In this document: in pieces, positions 8,000 through 16,296 of the stretch
Position numbering within the stretch: the first letter of the stretch is position 1
Layout: every line of letters begins with the position of its first letter
Source: Mnemiopsis leidyi
Taxonomy: Eukaryota; Ctenophora; Tentaculata; Lobata; Bolinopsidae
Direction: 5' to 3'
Length of the DNA: 21,593 bases
Assembly (NCBI GenBank): GCA_000226015.1
Contig: JH153669.1
Location: 49,632-71,224 of the forward strand
Position numbers and translations under genes: made by a program
Notes under the pieces: generated by a model
Seen by the model: the letters and a program-made list of their open reading frames with translations, nothing else
Told to the model about the DNA's origin: nothing
The model's database searches: none

Positions 8000-8690
8000 G
8001 CCAGACGTAAAAACTCATAACGTAAACAAAACCAAACGTAACCAATTCATAACGTTGCATGTCTGCTGTCAGAAAAGACTTCAAAAGGTCGAGTGCAAAG
8101 GTCCAGTGCAAGTGAAATCCGAAAATTGGCCTGTGAGGTTGCTGCTGCAATATGATGAGTCGGCCTAAATAAGTAAATAAATATACATATACCTATCAAT
8201 CAACAAGTTTTTATGACCATAGCACTAACAAATTAGGACACAGAGGAAATGTCTGATAAATAGTAATCGTCGCTTAACTATTGAGTAGATTTAAATATTG
8301 ATTATAACATCATCGAGGAAGGTACGTCCAAATAGAATCTGTACCTACGTCAAGTACGCGGGTGTCCTAACTATGATTATTCTAATAACCATTGCGGCAG
8401 TACAGCGAAAGCTTACATTTCAAGGTTGGAAGTAAAATCATACAATTGATTAATCTACTGTACTACTGCTAGATTAGCCAAAAGCAACCCGACAAGCAGC
8501 TTCAAATTGCGACGTACAAATATACTTGGAGCCATGGACAAATAAAATTTTGAAGGGTCGAAGGTGATGCGAAACGACTCACTTTTACAGTATCAGTGAA
8601 CAGAAGACCGAAACATTCCATTGATATCCATTATCCAGAGATAGCTATATTCCATAAATGGCATTCACCACATTCCAGCCACTAATGATA
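8000..8690. other. Gap inside the hAT relic, mostly unassigned
   Basis: The expected LDPRFK-type region of the transposase is not found. Apart from a short coding-like piece near 8089-8147 and AT-rich DNA with no repeats that I can match elsewhere, nothing is recognisable. Its right end meets the second coding relic. Confidence 0.4.
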
Positions 8691-8712
8691 AATATTCACC
8701 CTTTTCATTCTC

Positions 8713-9241
8713 ATGAACAACATCACTTACAACATTGAAACTATAACTTTGAAATATTTCGAAGCCGGCCATTCTTTGATGAGCGCCGACAGTTTCCACC
8801 ATCGCGTTGATAAGGCTGCAAAATCCAAGATAAACTTATTCAACTATGACGATGTTGAAATGATAGAGCAAGTTGGGACGCCGATTAGGAGGAGGTTGGA
8901 GGACTTCCTTGAATGAAAAATCATCTTTCCCAAGGAAAAGCATCGAAGGAGAGCAGACCATTGCTTGCAAATGTATCTGTGTATCAGTTTAGAAGGGATG
9001 AGCCGTTGGTTTATTACCGGGAAACGGCGAAACGCATGAAACAGAGGACTTTAAAGGAGCAGACTTTCTGAACAGAGCGATCAAGAGAGACATCACAGAG
9101 TCCTGGGTTCAGAGTCCCCCGGTTAAAAAAGCAAAAACTCTTGATCCTGAACGTAAAGCTACGATAGTGAAGAATTTTCCGCCTCTAATGCCTCTGGGAA
9201 AACATCTAACTCATTCTACTATTCTAATTCATGTACTGTGA
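8713..9241 (+). pseudogene. Relic of a GHS-x4-DS-x-H (DUF7869-like) transposon-linked protein
   Basis: Three frames read in sequence. 8713-8916: NIETITLKYFEAGHS then LMSADSFHHRVDKA; 8940-9071: RPLLANVSVYQFRRDEPLVY; 9047-9241: DFKGADFLNRAIKRDIT, then DPERKATIVKNFPPLMPLGK. The order YFE-GHS-x4-DS-x-H, VSVYQFRR, DFL and K-x-x-I-x-x-x-x-PLMP is that of a protein family common in invertebrate genomes, usually annotated as uncharacterised or DUF7869-like and thought to be spread by mobile elements. I name it from pattern memory, not a search. At least two frameshifts and a TGA (8914-8916) break it. The catalytic-type Asp/His of DS-x-H are retained. It lies wholly between hAT exons, so it was probably inserted there. 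Flanks of the insertion are unclear. Confidence 0.6.
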
Positions 9242-9321
9242 ATACAATGAGCCGTTTGATTGTTTTTTAGCAAACTAAAGTCACATATATTTATAGAAAA
9301 TTTCAAAATTTGATGGTATTT

Positions 9322-9407
9322 AAAAGGAAGCAAGTACACAAATATTGGTTATAATTAAGACAAAAGGAAGTAAGTACATAAAGTTATGACAAAAGGAAGT
9401 AAGTACA
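9322..9407 (+). repeat. Three copies of AAAAGGAAGTAAGTACA
   Basis: Copies lie at 9322-9338 (one change), 9362-9378 and 9391-9407; the last two share GACAAAAGGAAGTAAGTACA exactly. They are 27-40 bp apart and AT-rich between. Confidence 0.85.
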
Positions 9408-9537
9408 GTTTTTGAAAAAATGTGACCAAAATGTTCAAAAACTGCCGTTTTTCTAAAATATTGATTAGAATTGGCCATCGCAATTCGCATACTTGCAATT
9501 ATCTCGAAATGAAAAAACACATACTTCCTTTTGTCAT
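9386..9537. repeat. Small inverted-repeat (MITE-like) segment
   Basis: ATGACAAAAGGAAGT (9386-9400) returns inverted at 9523-9537, enclosing about 120 bp. A second hairpin, CAGTTTTTGAA/TTCAAAAACTG (9406-9416 and 9434-9444, 11 bp, 17-nt loop), is nested near the left arm. It abuts the hAT C-terminal exon, so it may be a small element inserted in the transposase gene. Confidence 0.65.
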
Positions 9538-9582
9538 ATTCGGGCAGTGTTCTGATTCGGCTGATGTCGAGGTTACTGCTCT

Positions 9583-9887
9583 TTGAATGACACAAATATT
9601 TCTCGAAACTCGTCACCTTACAAATGGTGGAGAGCTAATTCTGAGAAGTTTCCAATTTTATGTTACTTAGCGAAACGTTTTCTTTTTGCCCCTTTGGGCT
9701 CGATTGCTAGTGAGAGAGAGTTTAAGGTTGCTAAGAGGGTTACCACTGGTCGATTCAATCTAAAACCAGTGAACCTTTAGAAACTTATTTTTTGAAGTAT
9801 AATCTTAGAATGCTAAATTATGATGTTTTATCATGTTTGAAGCTCGGTAGTCACCACGTTATCAATTCAATTATTGTTTCTTGTTGA
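9583..9887 (+). pseudogene. hAT transposase relic, C-terminal dimerisation domain
   Basis: The frame reads YKWWRANSEKFPILCYLAKR, then FAPLGSIASEREFKVAKR and FNLKPVNL, and a TAG (9778-9780). This is the pattern WW-x-x-n-x-x-x-fP-x-L-x-x-lA-kr-x-L-x-x-p-x-x-S-x-x-SER-x-F-s of the hAT family C-terminal dimerisation domain; the SERxFS core is here SEREFK. Beyond the TAG the reading continues KLIF and, after a shift in the T-run at 9787-9793, LKYNLRMLNYDV, the family's usual end. The domain makes the transposase oligomer needed for cutting. Best-preserved proof of family in the window. Confidence 0.9.
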
Positions 9888-10064
9888 AATTATTATACCT
9901 GTCTTAAATTTACTACAGTATAAACTTGATATTGTTATTACTTCGTTATGAAATTAATGGTTTAAGATTGAATTATTGTACCAAGAATATCATCAATATC
10001 TTATCTATATCAATCATATTTTGATTTTCAAAACATTTTTTTTCGATTAAAAAACTACCAAACT

Positions 10065-10177
10065 AGAATTTCCGGCCAAATCCTGCCACCCAAATTTTTT
10101 GATAAAAATCACCTGTTTCCGGTCCGGCAATATCCGGCTAACGGGAATAAGATCCATTTCCGGCCATTTTAGCAACA
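10065..10177 (+). repeat. Candidate right end of the hAT element
   Basis: After AT-rich filler, several CCGG-containing words (TTTCCGGCCA at 10068, TTTCCGGTCCGGCAATATCC at 10116, TTTCCGGCCATTTTAGCAAC at 10157) appear within 110 bp. Read from the other strand the terminus is GTTGCTAAAATGGCCGGAAA, which resembles the subterminal style of many hAT elements. I did not find a matching left end, so the exact boundary is a guess. Confidence 0.5.
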
Positions 10178-11599
10178 TCATAGAAATCTAGTAGAAACCC
10201 AAGCTTAGCTTAAATGGTTACCTTTGTTTACACCACCAATGTAACTATTAAATTAGATTTGAGTGTTTGTACTTACAACTACAATGATAATATAAAAAAC
10301 TGTAAAAATACACACATTTTGGGAGTGAGCATACCGTGAAGTTTGTCCCCCCACCTCGGCTGCTCACTTATTCAACTGGTTTGATGAAGTTAATTTAGCT
10401 TATATCAATTGAGGCTTGGGCCCTTACAATCATATAATATTAAACTTCAATAAGTCGATTCCTAAGGATATTTATAATAATGTTAATTATTGCAAGGGCG
10501 ACGTGGACGACCGCAGTCCAACCTTTTCCCACTGATATAACAAGACCTCAGTGTTCGCAAATTTTCGATAAATGATTTGAATGATTTAAAATATATTAAC
10601 GTTAATTGCTCAGGTGAGTCAGGATGAAGCTCATTGGAGAAGTTTGCTAAATGTGTGACTTTTGTTTTGATAAATATTAGGGGACACAGATGTTTTTTTA
10701 TATACTATCTTTATATACTATCTTCTTAGAGCTTTGATTTCTATATATTTGATAAATATTCATGATTTCATTATCACCCTCACAGACAATCATTTGTTTA
10801 AATAGAAAATATGGAGCAGTAGGTATTGTCAAGTAACCATTCGAGATACTGAGTAAGTTCACAATCATAAAATCATATTGTACATGAAAGTCCGGACCTC
10901 TTGAGCGTAGCTGCTACACTGTGGCAAGGAATATATCTCGTTGACAGCCACCTTAACTTTTTTATATGTGCTTTTAAAGTCTGGCCTTTCATTTCTAGTT
11001 TCCTCACCTTTCAAATTCTTTCATGATCCTCATCATCAATTTGGCTATCGGTCATAATTGTTTGTCATCAGTTTGTATACACCATAATTTTGTATAAATT
11101 TATAATTATCGTGTATTTTAGTGGGGCGCCTGCTGAACTCAAAACCTCCCTTGTCACGATTAAGTAAGTATGAATATACTTTCAATGATCATGAATACCC
11201 TGAGCTCATGTTCATGCTTTCTTGAATAATTAAAAGGGCCTTTGTGCACATTTATCCAATTTCTGCCCCTTTTACTTGACGAGGGCATTAGCCTGTAAAA
11301 TCCTGGTGTAACAAATAACAACAAAAAATCCACATCTCGGCTGGTGCTGAACTGCCCTAGTTTAACGTAGCAGATTTTGATAAGTCAACAATTATCTCAT
11401 ATTCATAATTGACAATTAATGTAGCGATGAATTTAGTTCCGAACTACACTTGACAATATTGAAGATAAAAGTGCCTTTCGGCGAACTGTAAGTTCTGCCG
11501 TTACTTGATCTTTTTAAGACAGTCCGCTCTTGCTTAATCGTAATAAATCGAGCTCGTAAAATGGGAATGTAAACTTATTAATTTGCTCCATCTTAAAAA
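10178..11599. other. Gene-free AT-rich stretch
   Basis: No recognisable protein, RNA gene or shared repeat. TTTATATACTATC is perfectly tandem-duplicated near 10697-10723. Otherwise only homopolymer and A/T-rich tracts. Confidence 0.5.
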
Positions 11600-11704
11600 G
11601 TGTTTTCTACTATTCGTAGTCTGTATTTAGACCAAGTGGCCAAATATCGAGGTCATCTTATGCCCCTTATAAACCCTTTGTGTAGTATTAAAATGGAAAT
11701 CGTC

Positions 11705-11892
11705 AAAATTCTACAGCTGTTACAGGGCCGTCCGGTCTCCTCCATGAGTTGGGGGCCGGCATCCCTCCGGGGGGTGGGGGGGCAGGGTAAAGAAGAGGAA
11801 ATTCTGAGGAAATTCCCCTGTCCCCCCCCATCCCTCCAGCCTCAAACATATTCTGAGGCCCCTCCCTGCTGGACCCTACTGGACCCTGACCA
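11705..11892. repeat. GC-rich inserted block with G-runs and C-runs
   Basis: Base composition changes abruptly to GC-rich. GGGGGG-T-GGGGGGG-CAGGG at 11769-11786 plus GGGGG at 11751-11755 form a potential G-quadruplex on the plus strand, and a complementary run of eight Cs lies at about 11822-11829 before ATCCCTCC, so the block could also snap back on itself. GAGGAAATTC and a near-repeat GAGGAAATTC occur at 11795 and 11807. Confidence 0.7.
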
Positions 11893-11916
11893 TATAAATA
11901 TGTTAACATATTTATA
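11893..11916. repeat. 24-bp perfect AT palindrome
   Basis: TATAAATATGTT at 11893-11904 is followed without spacer by its reverse complement AACATATTTATA. It marks the junction between the GC-rich block and the endonuclease coding fragment, and could be a cruciform or an insertion hotspot. Confidence 0.9.
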
Positions 11917-12207
11917 CTATCATATATATATAGTGGGTTGTACCTCAGATTCTATAAAAGTAAGATTTAGAAGCCATAACAGCCATATTAAACATGAAAG
12001 GCGTACTTGTGAAGTATCAAGCCATTTTGCGGACGATCGCACTATCCATGTGCTTGACAGGTTATCCACCAAAACCTTCACTGATCTTTGCTTCATGTAA
12101 ATATCTAGCTGTAATGTGATCCCCACTCTAATTAGTTGTCCTTAGGCGAGTTGTCCTAGACCCAATTAAACCTCATACAACAAATATGTAATGTTTAATT
12201 TAAATCC

Positions 12208-12544
12208 ATGAATTTTCAGCAATTTTCATCGGAGACGCCGGTGGAGGTCGATGTAGAACCAGGAAAAAGGAGGCTCTTTGCAAGCCAGAAAAGTGATATG
12301 ACTGGACCTTCGGGAAACGGCGACACGATGGGATGCAAACCGTTAGGAACCTTTCAGAATGCAGATGACAGTTTGCCCTCCGGGAGACACCTCCTACTCC
12401 CGCGACTCCCAGTCTCCCACACCTCGTCCAGTCACACCGAAGTGGCCCTGGAAGATCCAAAATAGATTTAGAAAAGAAAGCTGCACAGTAACAACACAGA
12501 CAAAAGAGGTAGTTTGTGTCAGTTGCAAATCAACTGCTATTTAG
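12208..12544 (+). pseudogene. Coding tail carried by element X copy 2
   Basis: Two overlapping frames are involved. The ATG frame 12208-12465 begins MNFQQFSSETPVEVDVEPGK and stops at TAG 12463-12465 after ALEDPK. The frame that holds the conserved end (KIQNRFRKESC... CKSTAI, stop 12542-12544) is open from about 12359. Copy 1 reaches the same end in a single frame. The lesion seems to be the 7-bp length difference just before GATCC (12454). The first frame's ATG is a plausible start and precedes the similarity to copy 1, so part of the gene may be specific to this copy. Family not recognised. Confidence 0.4.
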
Positions 12545-12905
12545 GAGTATTTCTTATTTAATGGACAGTTCAAGGGACCCATAACTTTTCAATCCTTAGT
12601 CAGTAAAACAGAATTTCATGTAGGAAACAATTTTTGATAGTAACAGTACATGTAAGTCGTTAGTATTAACTAATTTAATTGTATGATTAGTTAATTGACT
12701 AATTGTAACATGTGTATTGATTATTTATTAGCTTTACGTTCTCAACTCAATTGTCGCATTCCTTGCGATATGAAAATCTTACTCGAAATAAAGAGTGTTA
12801 TGGCGGGAATCAATCTTTTCAACCATTTAAAATGATGTTAATCAATGTTAAGTTGACACTCCCCTTAAATCATTAGCGCGATTAGAATCAAATATAACGT
12901 GAACA
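12391..12905 (+). repeat. Interspersed element X, copy 2
   Basis: Matches 5278-5962 without the 172-bp segment. Similarity begins at CTCCTACTCCCGCGA (12391) and ends at GTGAACA (12899-12905). Contains the conserved coding tail, a TAATTAA-rich 3' region and AATAAA at 12787-12792. High similarity between the copies, 7 kb apart, means duplication or transposition is recent compared with the decay of the hAT relic between them. Confidence 0.9.
12787..12792 (+). terminator. AATAAA polyadenylation signal of element X copy 2
   Basis: Same position relative to the stop as in copy 1, with an identical flank. Confidence 0.45.
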
Positions 12906-13659
12906 AGAGTCTCATTTCTCAGTTTGAAATATAACTTAACCATCTGGCTGTGCTACCTCTATCGCAGATCAGTAGCCGAGCTCGATGAACAAGCGAGGGT
13001 TATTGCTACTTTACGGGGTATGCCCTGAGGGCTACGCTGCTCTAGCCATTTCCACTATCGAGTATCGAAACAGAGAACTTCCACGGGATCCTTCACAGGT
13101 TAATATATCTATAATTAGATATATGGGCTACATCGCTGTAAAGTGGAGAGATGAATAAATGTGATTTTATCTTTTCAATAATTTATGATAGGATTAGGAA
13201 ATTTTTGAGTTCGATAGAGAGCTTGTCAAGTCACAAACATAGTTAGAGAAGCTGCAATCAACTTCCGAGGCGGTCATTCGAGAGTCAAGAAACGTCGACT
13301 AACATTTCCTAAAACGAGCGCGTTTACCTTGTCGCAAATCAGAAATTTTGAACAATAATCATCACAAAGGAGATTGTTGTAGATATTCTTAGAGCCTTAG
13401 ACTTTGAAGGGGTGGCGAACCTTAACTGCAAGATCTTCTCAATCTCGAATGGGTAGTAGACGAGAACGACACAAAGCTACTAAGACCCCTAACCGCTTTA
13501 TGAGACATCGCCATCCCACTTACGTACATGACGAGCTTGCAAGGAGAGAACCTGCTGAGTGCTGCTCTGGGACTTTGCATATACCGGAGAGAGAAATACG
13601 TTGTTTACTTTATTCTATATGAATCTGTGAATTAAACATGATAAATTCCAAATTAAATG
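12906..13659. other. Possible dead exons, no family recognised
   Basis: Protein-like patches exist in broken frames: RRSVAELDEQARVIATLRG near 12965-13020, KLQSTSEAVIRESRNV near 13246-13297, and a 72-codon frame 13404-13622 (basic N-terminus, no motif). In another frame of the same interval MTSLQGENLLSAALGLCIY is also open. A donor-like CACAGGTTAAT at 13095 may end the first patch. I cannot assign any of them. Confidence 0.3.
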
Positions 13660-13800
13660 TTTAGCTAAATGGTCCGGAAAGTGGAAGATTTAGCTTAAAA
13701 AGAAGCAAGTAATATTTTAGCTTAATGGTCCGATCCGAGGACTATTCAGTTAAATCATGTTTTAGCTGAAAAGACCCGTTTAGCTAAATAGTCCTTCAGC
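13660..13800 (+). repeat. Degenerate tandem TTTAGCTAAATGGTCC motif
   Basis: The word occurs at 13660-13677 (TTTAGCTAAATGGTCCGG), 13716-13733 (TTTAGCTTAATGGTCCGA), about 13761-13775 (TTTAGCTGAAAAGACC) and 13779-13796 (TTTAGCTAAATAGTCCTT), with a partial copy at 13689. Spacing is irregular (18-56 bp), so it looks like an eroded minisatellite or clustered protein-binding words. Confidence 0.7.
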
Positions 13801-13915
13801 TATAACGTCCTGGAATCGATTTTGTTTGGCATAATCGTGCTAATATGGATTCACAATCAGGTAAATGACCCACACTTACTGCTATAAGATATGATGATAT
13901 GTTAGACTAAGACTC

Positions 13916-14160
13916 TTGAAAAAAGCAAGCATTTTTACCCATATTTCAGTCGAAGGCATACCTAGAATTATTTTATGGAACGTATATTTCCAGGAGGTGC
14001 TGGTCGGTAAGAAAACAAACAAAGTTCTTGCTTTCAAAGTTTACTCCAGGCTTTGCGGCCTCTGTAAGAAGCACGGAGAGAAAACCCATTTGGTATGGCG
14101 AATTGTTAACAAGATTTAGAGAATAAAGGAGTTCGAGTGAAGGAACTAAGGTGGACAGTG
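13916..14160 (+). pseudogene. Mutator-like transposase domain relic
   Basis: The frame reads VGKKTNKVLAFKVYSRLCGL, then CKKHGEKTH, stop at 14117. In Mutator-like transposases of the animal type (DGxWQxRG...TGKVLDxEVxSKxCxxC...GSSxxME) the segment TGKVLDFEVLSKxCxxC is conserved, and here TNKVLAFKVYSRLCGLC occupies it, with both cysteines. Downstream, in another frame, SDGNTMEAVLV near 14159-14192 may be the GSS-x-x-ME-x-x-x-V motif. The first catalytic DGxW region is not recognisable. Identification rests on pattern only. Confidence 0.4.
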
Positions 14161-14277
14161 ATGGCAACACTATGGAAGCTGTCCTGGTCTAAACTAGTGT
14201 TTCCAAAAATTGCAGTTTAATCAAGTATTTTCAGAGTTCGAGTCTTATTGTGGATGTTATTGTTAGCAATGGTTGTG

Positions 14278-14650
14278 ATGCTTTCCTTACAGGCGGCTGG
14301 ATTCAACAACCTGCAATTTACAAGGGATCGAAATCATGCCATAAAAGAACCTTACTGCGGAGATAATGAAATTTTTCCGCCACATCACACAATCGTAGAC
14401 AGAGATTATTTTCTGAAAAAATTTAAGGCTCCACTTATGTACGGGAAGGATGCTAGATGGTTGGGCAAGCTTTATGGGGTAGATTACAGTTGCAGCATTT
14501 TTCGGCCTCGGTATTTTCTTAGTTCCTAGTAGACTTTCTGTTTTTCGATGATTTCCGCTGAAAAGAAAGAGAAAGTGAAAGTCTTCTTTGATAAACAGGC
14601 TGTGATGGCTGACTCACTCATGAAGATGAAATCAACCTCAGAGGTAAATG
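14278..14650 (+). pseudogene. Two exon-like frames of unknown family
   Basis: After CTTTCCTTACAG (acceptor ending 14291) a frame codes AAGFNNLQFTRDRNHAIK, then EIFPPHHTIVDRDYFLKKFK, and stops at 14527-14529. Then 14552-14642 codes EKKEKVKVFFDKQAVMADSL and ends at GTAAATG, donor-like. The charged, well-mixed composition and splice context suggest true former exons, possibly of the transposon whose fragment follows at 14958. I do not recognise the domain. Confidence 0.35.
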
Positions 14651-14957
14651 GAATCTTGTAAGCATGTCCAGTTTCAATATGTTCTATGAGCAATTGCAGT
14701 TTCATTTGTGGATAGCTTTATCTTTATGGGATAACATCAGGTAGAGTCAGTTCATCGGTCTGTCATTTCGCACGTGGGATACAAAGTCACTGTTTTTCCC
14801 CAAACAGTTCACCAAAGGGTAGCTCTCGCCATAAGTGTTAGGAATGATGGGATATGTCAAACAGTTACGACTTTTCACCGTGAACTCCAGCTTCCAAGAC
14901 TGCATTGTTTTGAAGTGGGTGTCATAAGCTGGATGTGAGGCTGAGATACAAGAGACC

Positions 14958-15065
14958 TTTCTTGGGTTTGTGCCCATGCATTCCGGAAAGGCGCGAGTTA
15001 TTGCCGACACAGCCATAAACCTCCTAACAGAACTCGGCATTTCTTTAGAAAAACTCCGGGGACAA
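14958..15065 (+). pseudogene. Second hAT-like relic, SGKA..I...LL.E.GI block
   Basis: The frame FLGFVPMHSGKARVIADT, then INLLTELGISLEKLRGQ, ends at a perfect donor GTAAGT (15066-15071). The pattern [FY]LG-x-V-x-P-x-SGKA-x-x-I-x-x-x-x-x-x-x-L-x-E-x-GI-x-x-x-x-L occurs just before the second catalytic Asp (the CDGTxVNTG segment) of a hAT-like family common in arthropods, molluscs and cnidarians. The continuing exon was not found. It is distinct from the hAT relic at 6116, because the flanking motifs differ. Confidence 0.5.
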
Positions 15066-15071
15066 GTAAGT

Positions 15072-15457
15072 TGACACGTTACATGATTTAACTTCAGCTT
15101 CATTTTTAAGTGATATAGGTATTTTTATTTTCAAAATATTTGAATCTTCGCACTATTGTCTTTAAGTAAGGAATCCCATTGCAGAGCTAAAGATTGTAGA
15201 CGAGGACCTCAGTTCCGCTATGTTCTAGAATCAGAAGAAGACGCCGCCAACCACCTAAGATCCTGTTAACCTTGTCGGAGAATTACACAACTATCATCCA
15301 AGAAATGAGAAAAGAAGGACAGTTGCTTAAAAAGAATCAAGTTTATTAGAGGACTCTTGTCCGAAGCGGACTGTTTTTCGAAACCGCAAAATTAATTTTC
15401 GGACTAGCTTTCAGTTCGGGAGAGTAGAAGTAGTTTTCCAGAAATTGGTCATTCCTG
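15072..15457. other. No assignable gene
   Basis: After an acceptor-like CCCATTGCAG (ending 15184) several frames are short and broken; DPVNLVGELHNYHPRNEKRR at about 15260-15320 is the most protein-like patch. No repeat in this stretch matches the rest of the window. Confidence 0.3.
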
Positions 15458-15557
15458 GTCACGGATCTTCAATCATCTCAATATACGTATGAAAATGCTT
15501 CGAAGGTCCAATTCTGTAAGTCTACATCAAACATTTGTTTGCCCACAAACGTAACCA

Positions 15558-15863
15558 ATGCAACAATTGAAAGCAAAAGAGGCAGCACGCAAGGCTGCTA
15601 ATCGTAAATTAGGTCAGTCGTGTGATCCTGACTTTAAAAGAAGGAGGCGGCACGAAAGGCTGCATATCGTGAATCGAGTCGATCATGTGATCCTAATTTT
15701 ACAAGCAAACCAACGAGAATTTAGCAGTTTTAAAACAACACGTCAAATAATAATAGAGAAACTTCCACCAATTAGCGACTTAATGAATACCATGCTGTTA
15801 GTAAGGACTGCACAGGAATGTTATAGATTTAATATCTGGTATCAGAATGATCTAAAATTTTAA
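15558..15863 (+). pseudogene. Protein with tandem 22-residue basic peptide (copy A)
   Basis: Reading gives KEAARKAANRKLGQSCDPDF, and, in the next frame from about 15642, KEAARKAAYRESSRSCDPNF. These are two copies of one peptide of about 22 residues, KEAARKAAxRxxxxSCDPxF, in which a one-base excess in AAAAGAAGGAGG (15636-15647) puts the second copy out of frame. Repeats of this style (R/K-rich, A-R-K-A) appear in proteins coded by Helitrons and other large invertebrate transposons and in STPR-type domains; that link is inference. The conceptual frame starting at ATG 15558 therefore becomes out of register after residue 30 and its last part is not the ancestral protein. Confidence 0.6.
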
Positions 15864-16083
15864 GTGTACAACCATTTTGAGTATCAGTGTCAATTATTAT
15901 TACACTAGTCAAAATTCCTAATCGTCATATCTCATAATAATAATGTAAAAATCAGATAACTCAGTGCTTTGAAAGCGCTTCTGTAATTTCTGGAACTTAA
16001 AGTGGAGTACAGAAGCTGATTGCTAACAAGACATCAAGTCATCGTCCCTCACACCCTTTGTACACTGCAGTACCCACAACCTA

Positions 16084-16296
16084 AATCTGTTCCACAAGTT
16101 TGTATCGTCCAGTAAACTCGATAAATTTAGGGCTGAGTGTGTTAAACTTCAAAAACTTTACACTAAGAATCTCAGTTCGATGTTTGTCGAACAGATTCTT
16201 GTCATGTATGTCGACTTAAGTGATGAAATACTTTCGACGTCCCATTCAAAGGAACTCCTACAACTGATATTTGTGAGAGAACTCCAAACTCTGTAG
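16084..16296 (+). pseudogene. Family Y C-terminal coding exon (copy A)
   Basis: The frame gives NLFHKFVSSSKLDKFRAECV, KLQKLYTKNLSSMFVEQIL, VMYVDLSDEILSTSHSKEL, and LQLIFVRELQTL then TAG: about 70 open codons. Copy B has the same peptide (DLFHKFVSSSKLEEFRAECV) with mostly synonymous or conservative changes, which argues for past selection on protein. The composition recalls the stretch just before the dimerisation region of hAT/ZMYM-like transposases, but no SERxFS motif follows, so I keep it as unassigned. Confidence 0.5.

Larger units (their letters stand above)
6116..10177 (+). mobile_element. Decayed hAT DNA transposon with nested foreign sequence
   Basis: Transposase pieces of one hAT-type gene occur in the correct order and on one strand: the DEWT block, the GLKRI/DGASVMKK block, CxxH block, SxLKR block, helical insertion-domain segments, and the C-terminal dimerisation region ending KYNL. 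They are separated by intron-like gaps with splice signals, and interrupted by at least three in-frame stops or frameshifts. The right part ends in a GGCCGGAAAT-type sequence at 10157-10177 typical of hAT ends. Between 8000 and 9540 lie unrelated fragments. The left terminus and the target-site duplication were not identified. hAT transposases cut and paste DNA through an RNase H-like DDE core; this copy cannot make a functional one. Confidence 0.8.
11600..12100 (+). pseudogene. Penelope-like GIY-YIG endonuclease relic
   Basis: The frame is open for about 166 codons, but only its C-terminal third is family-like: YHIYIVGCTSDSIKVRFRSH, then HIKHERRTCEVSSHF (11918 to about 12046). This matches the GIY-YIG nuclease of Penelope-like retroelements, where YVGxTxxxxxxRFxxH and a following C-x-x-x-x-HF are usual; the Arg after VRF and the His are kept. 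The GIY half is eroded to YHI. No reverse transcriptase lies upstream. The middle of the frame is G-rich foreign-looking DNA (see 11705-11892). Start is GTG at 11600, so I treat it as pseudogene. Confidence 0.6.
15458..16296 (+). mobile_element. Repeat family Y, copy A (longest)
   Basis: Shared with copy C from GTCACGGATCTT (15458 and 19107), through the basic-repeat coding part, to the GAGTATCAGTGTCAATTATT block; and with copies B and C again from CTTCTGTAATTTCTGGAAC to the CAGTACCCACA block. Copy A alone keeps the coding tail to a stop at 16294-16296. It lacks the tandem duplication found in B and C between these parts and has unrelated bases at about 15938-15980. The mixture of coding exons and shared non-coding DNA indicates a mobile or segmentally duplicated gene. 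Confidence 0.8.

Noticed and set aside
11600..11917. N-terminal two thirds of the 166-codon frame as a genuine protein
   Set aside because: It crosses a G-run/C-run block and a palindrome, has no family pattern, and starts with GTG. Only the GIY-YIG part is supported.
14747..15103. 118-codon open frame on the minus strand
   Set aside because: The plus strand of its left part encodes a family-like SGKA block ending at a GTAAGT donor, so the minus frame is a shadow.
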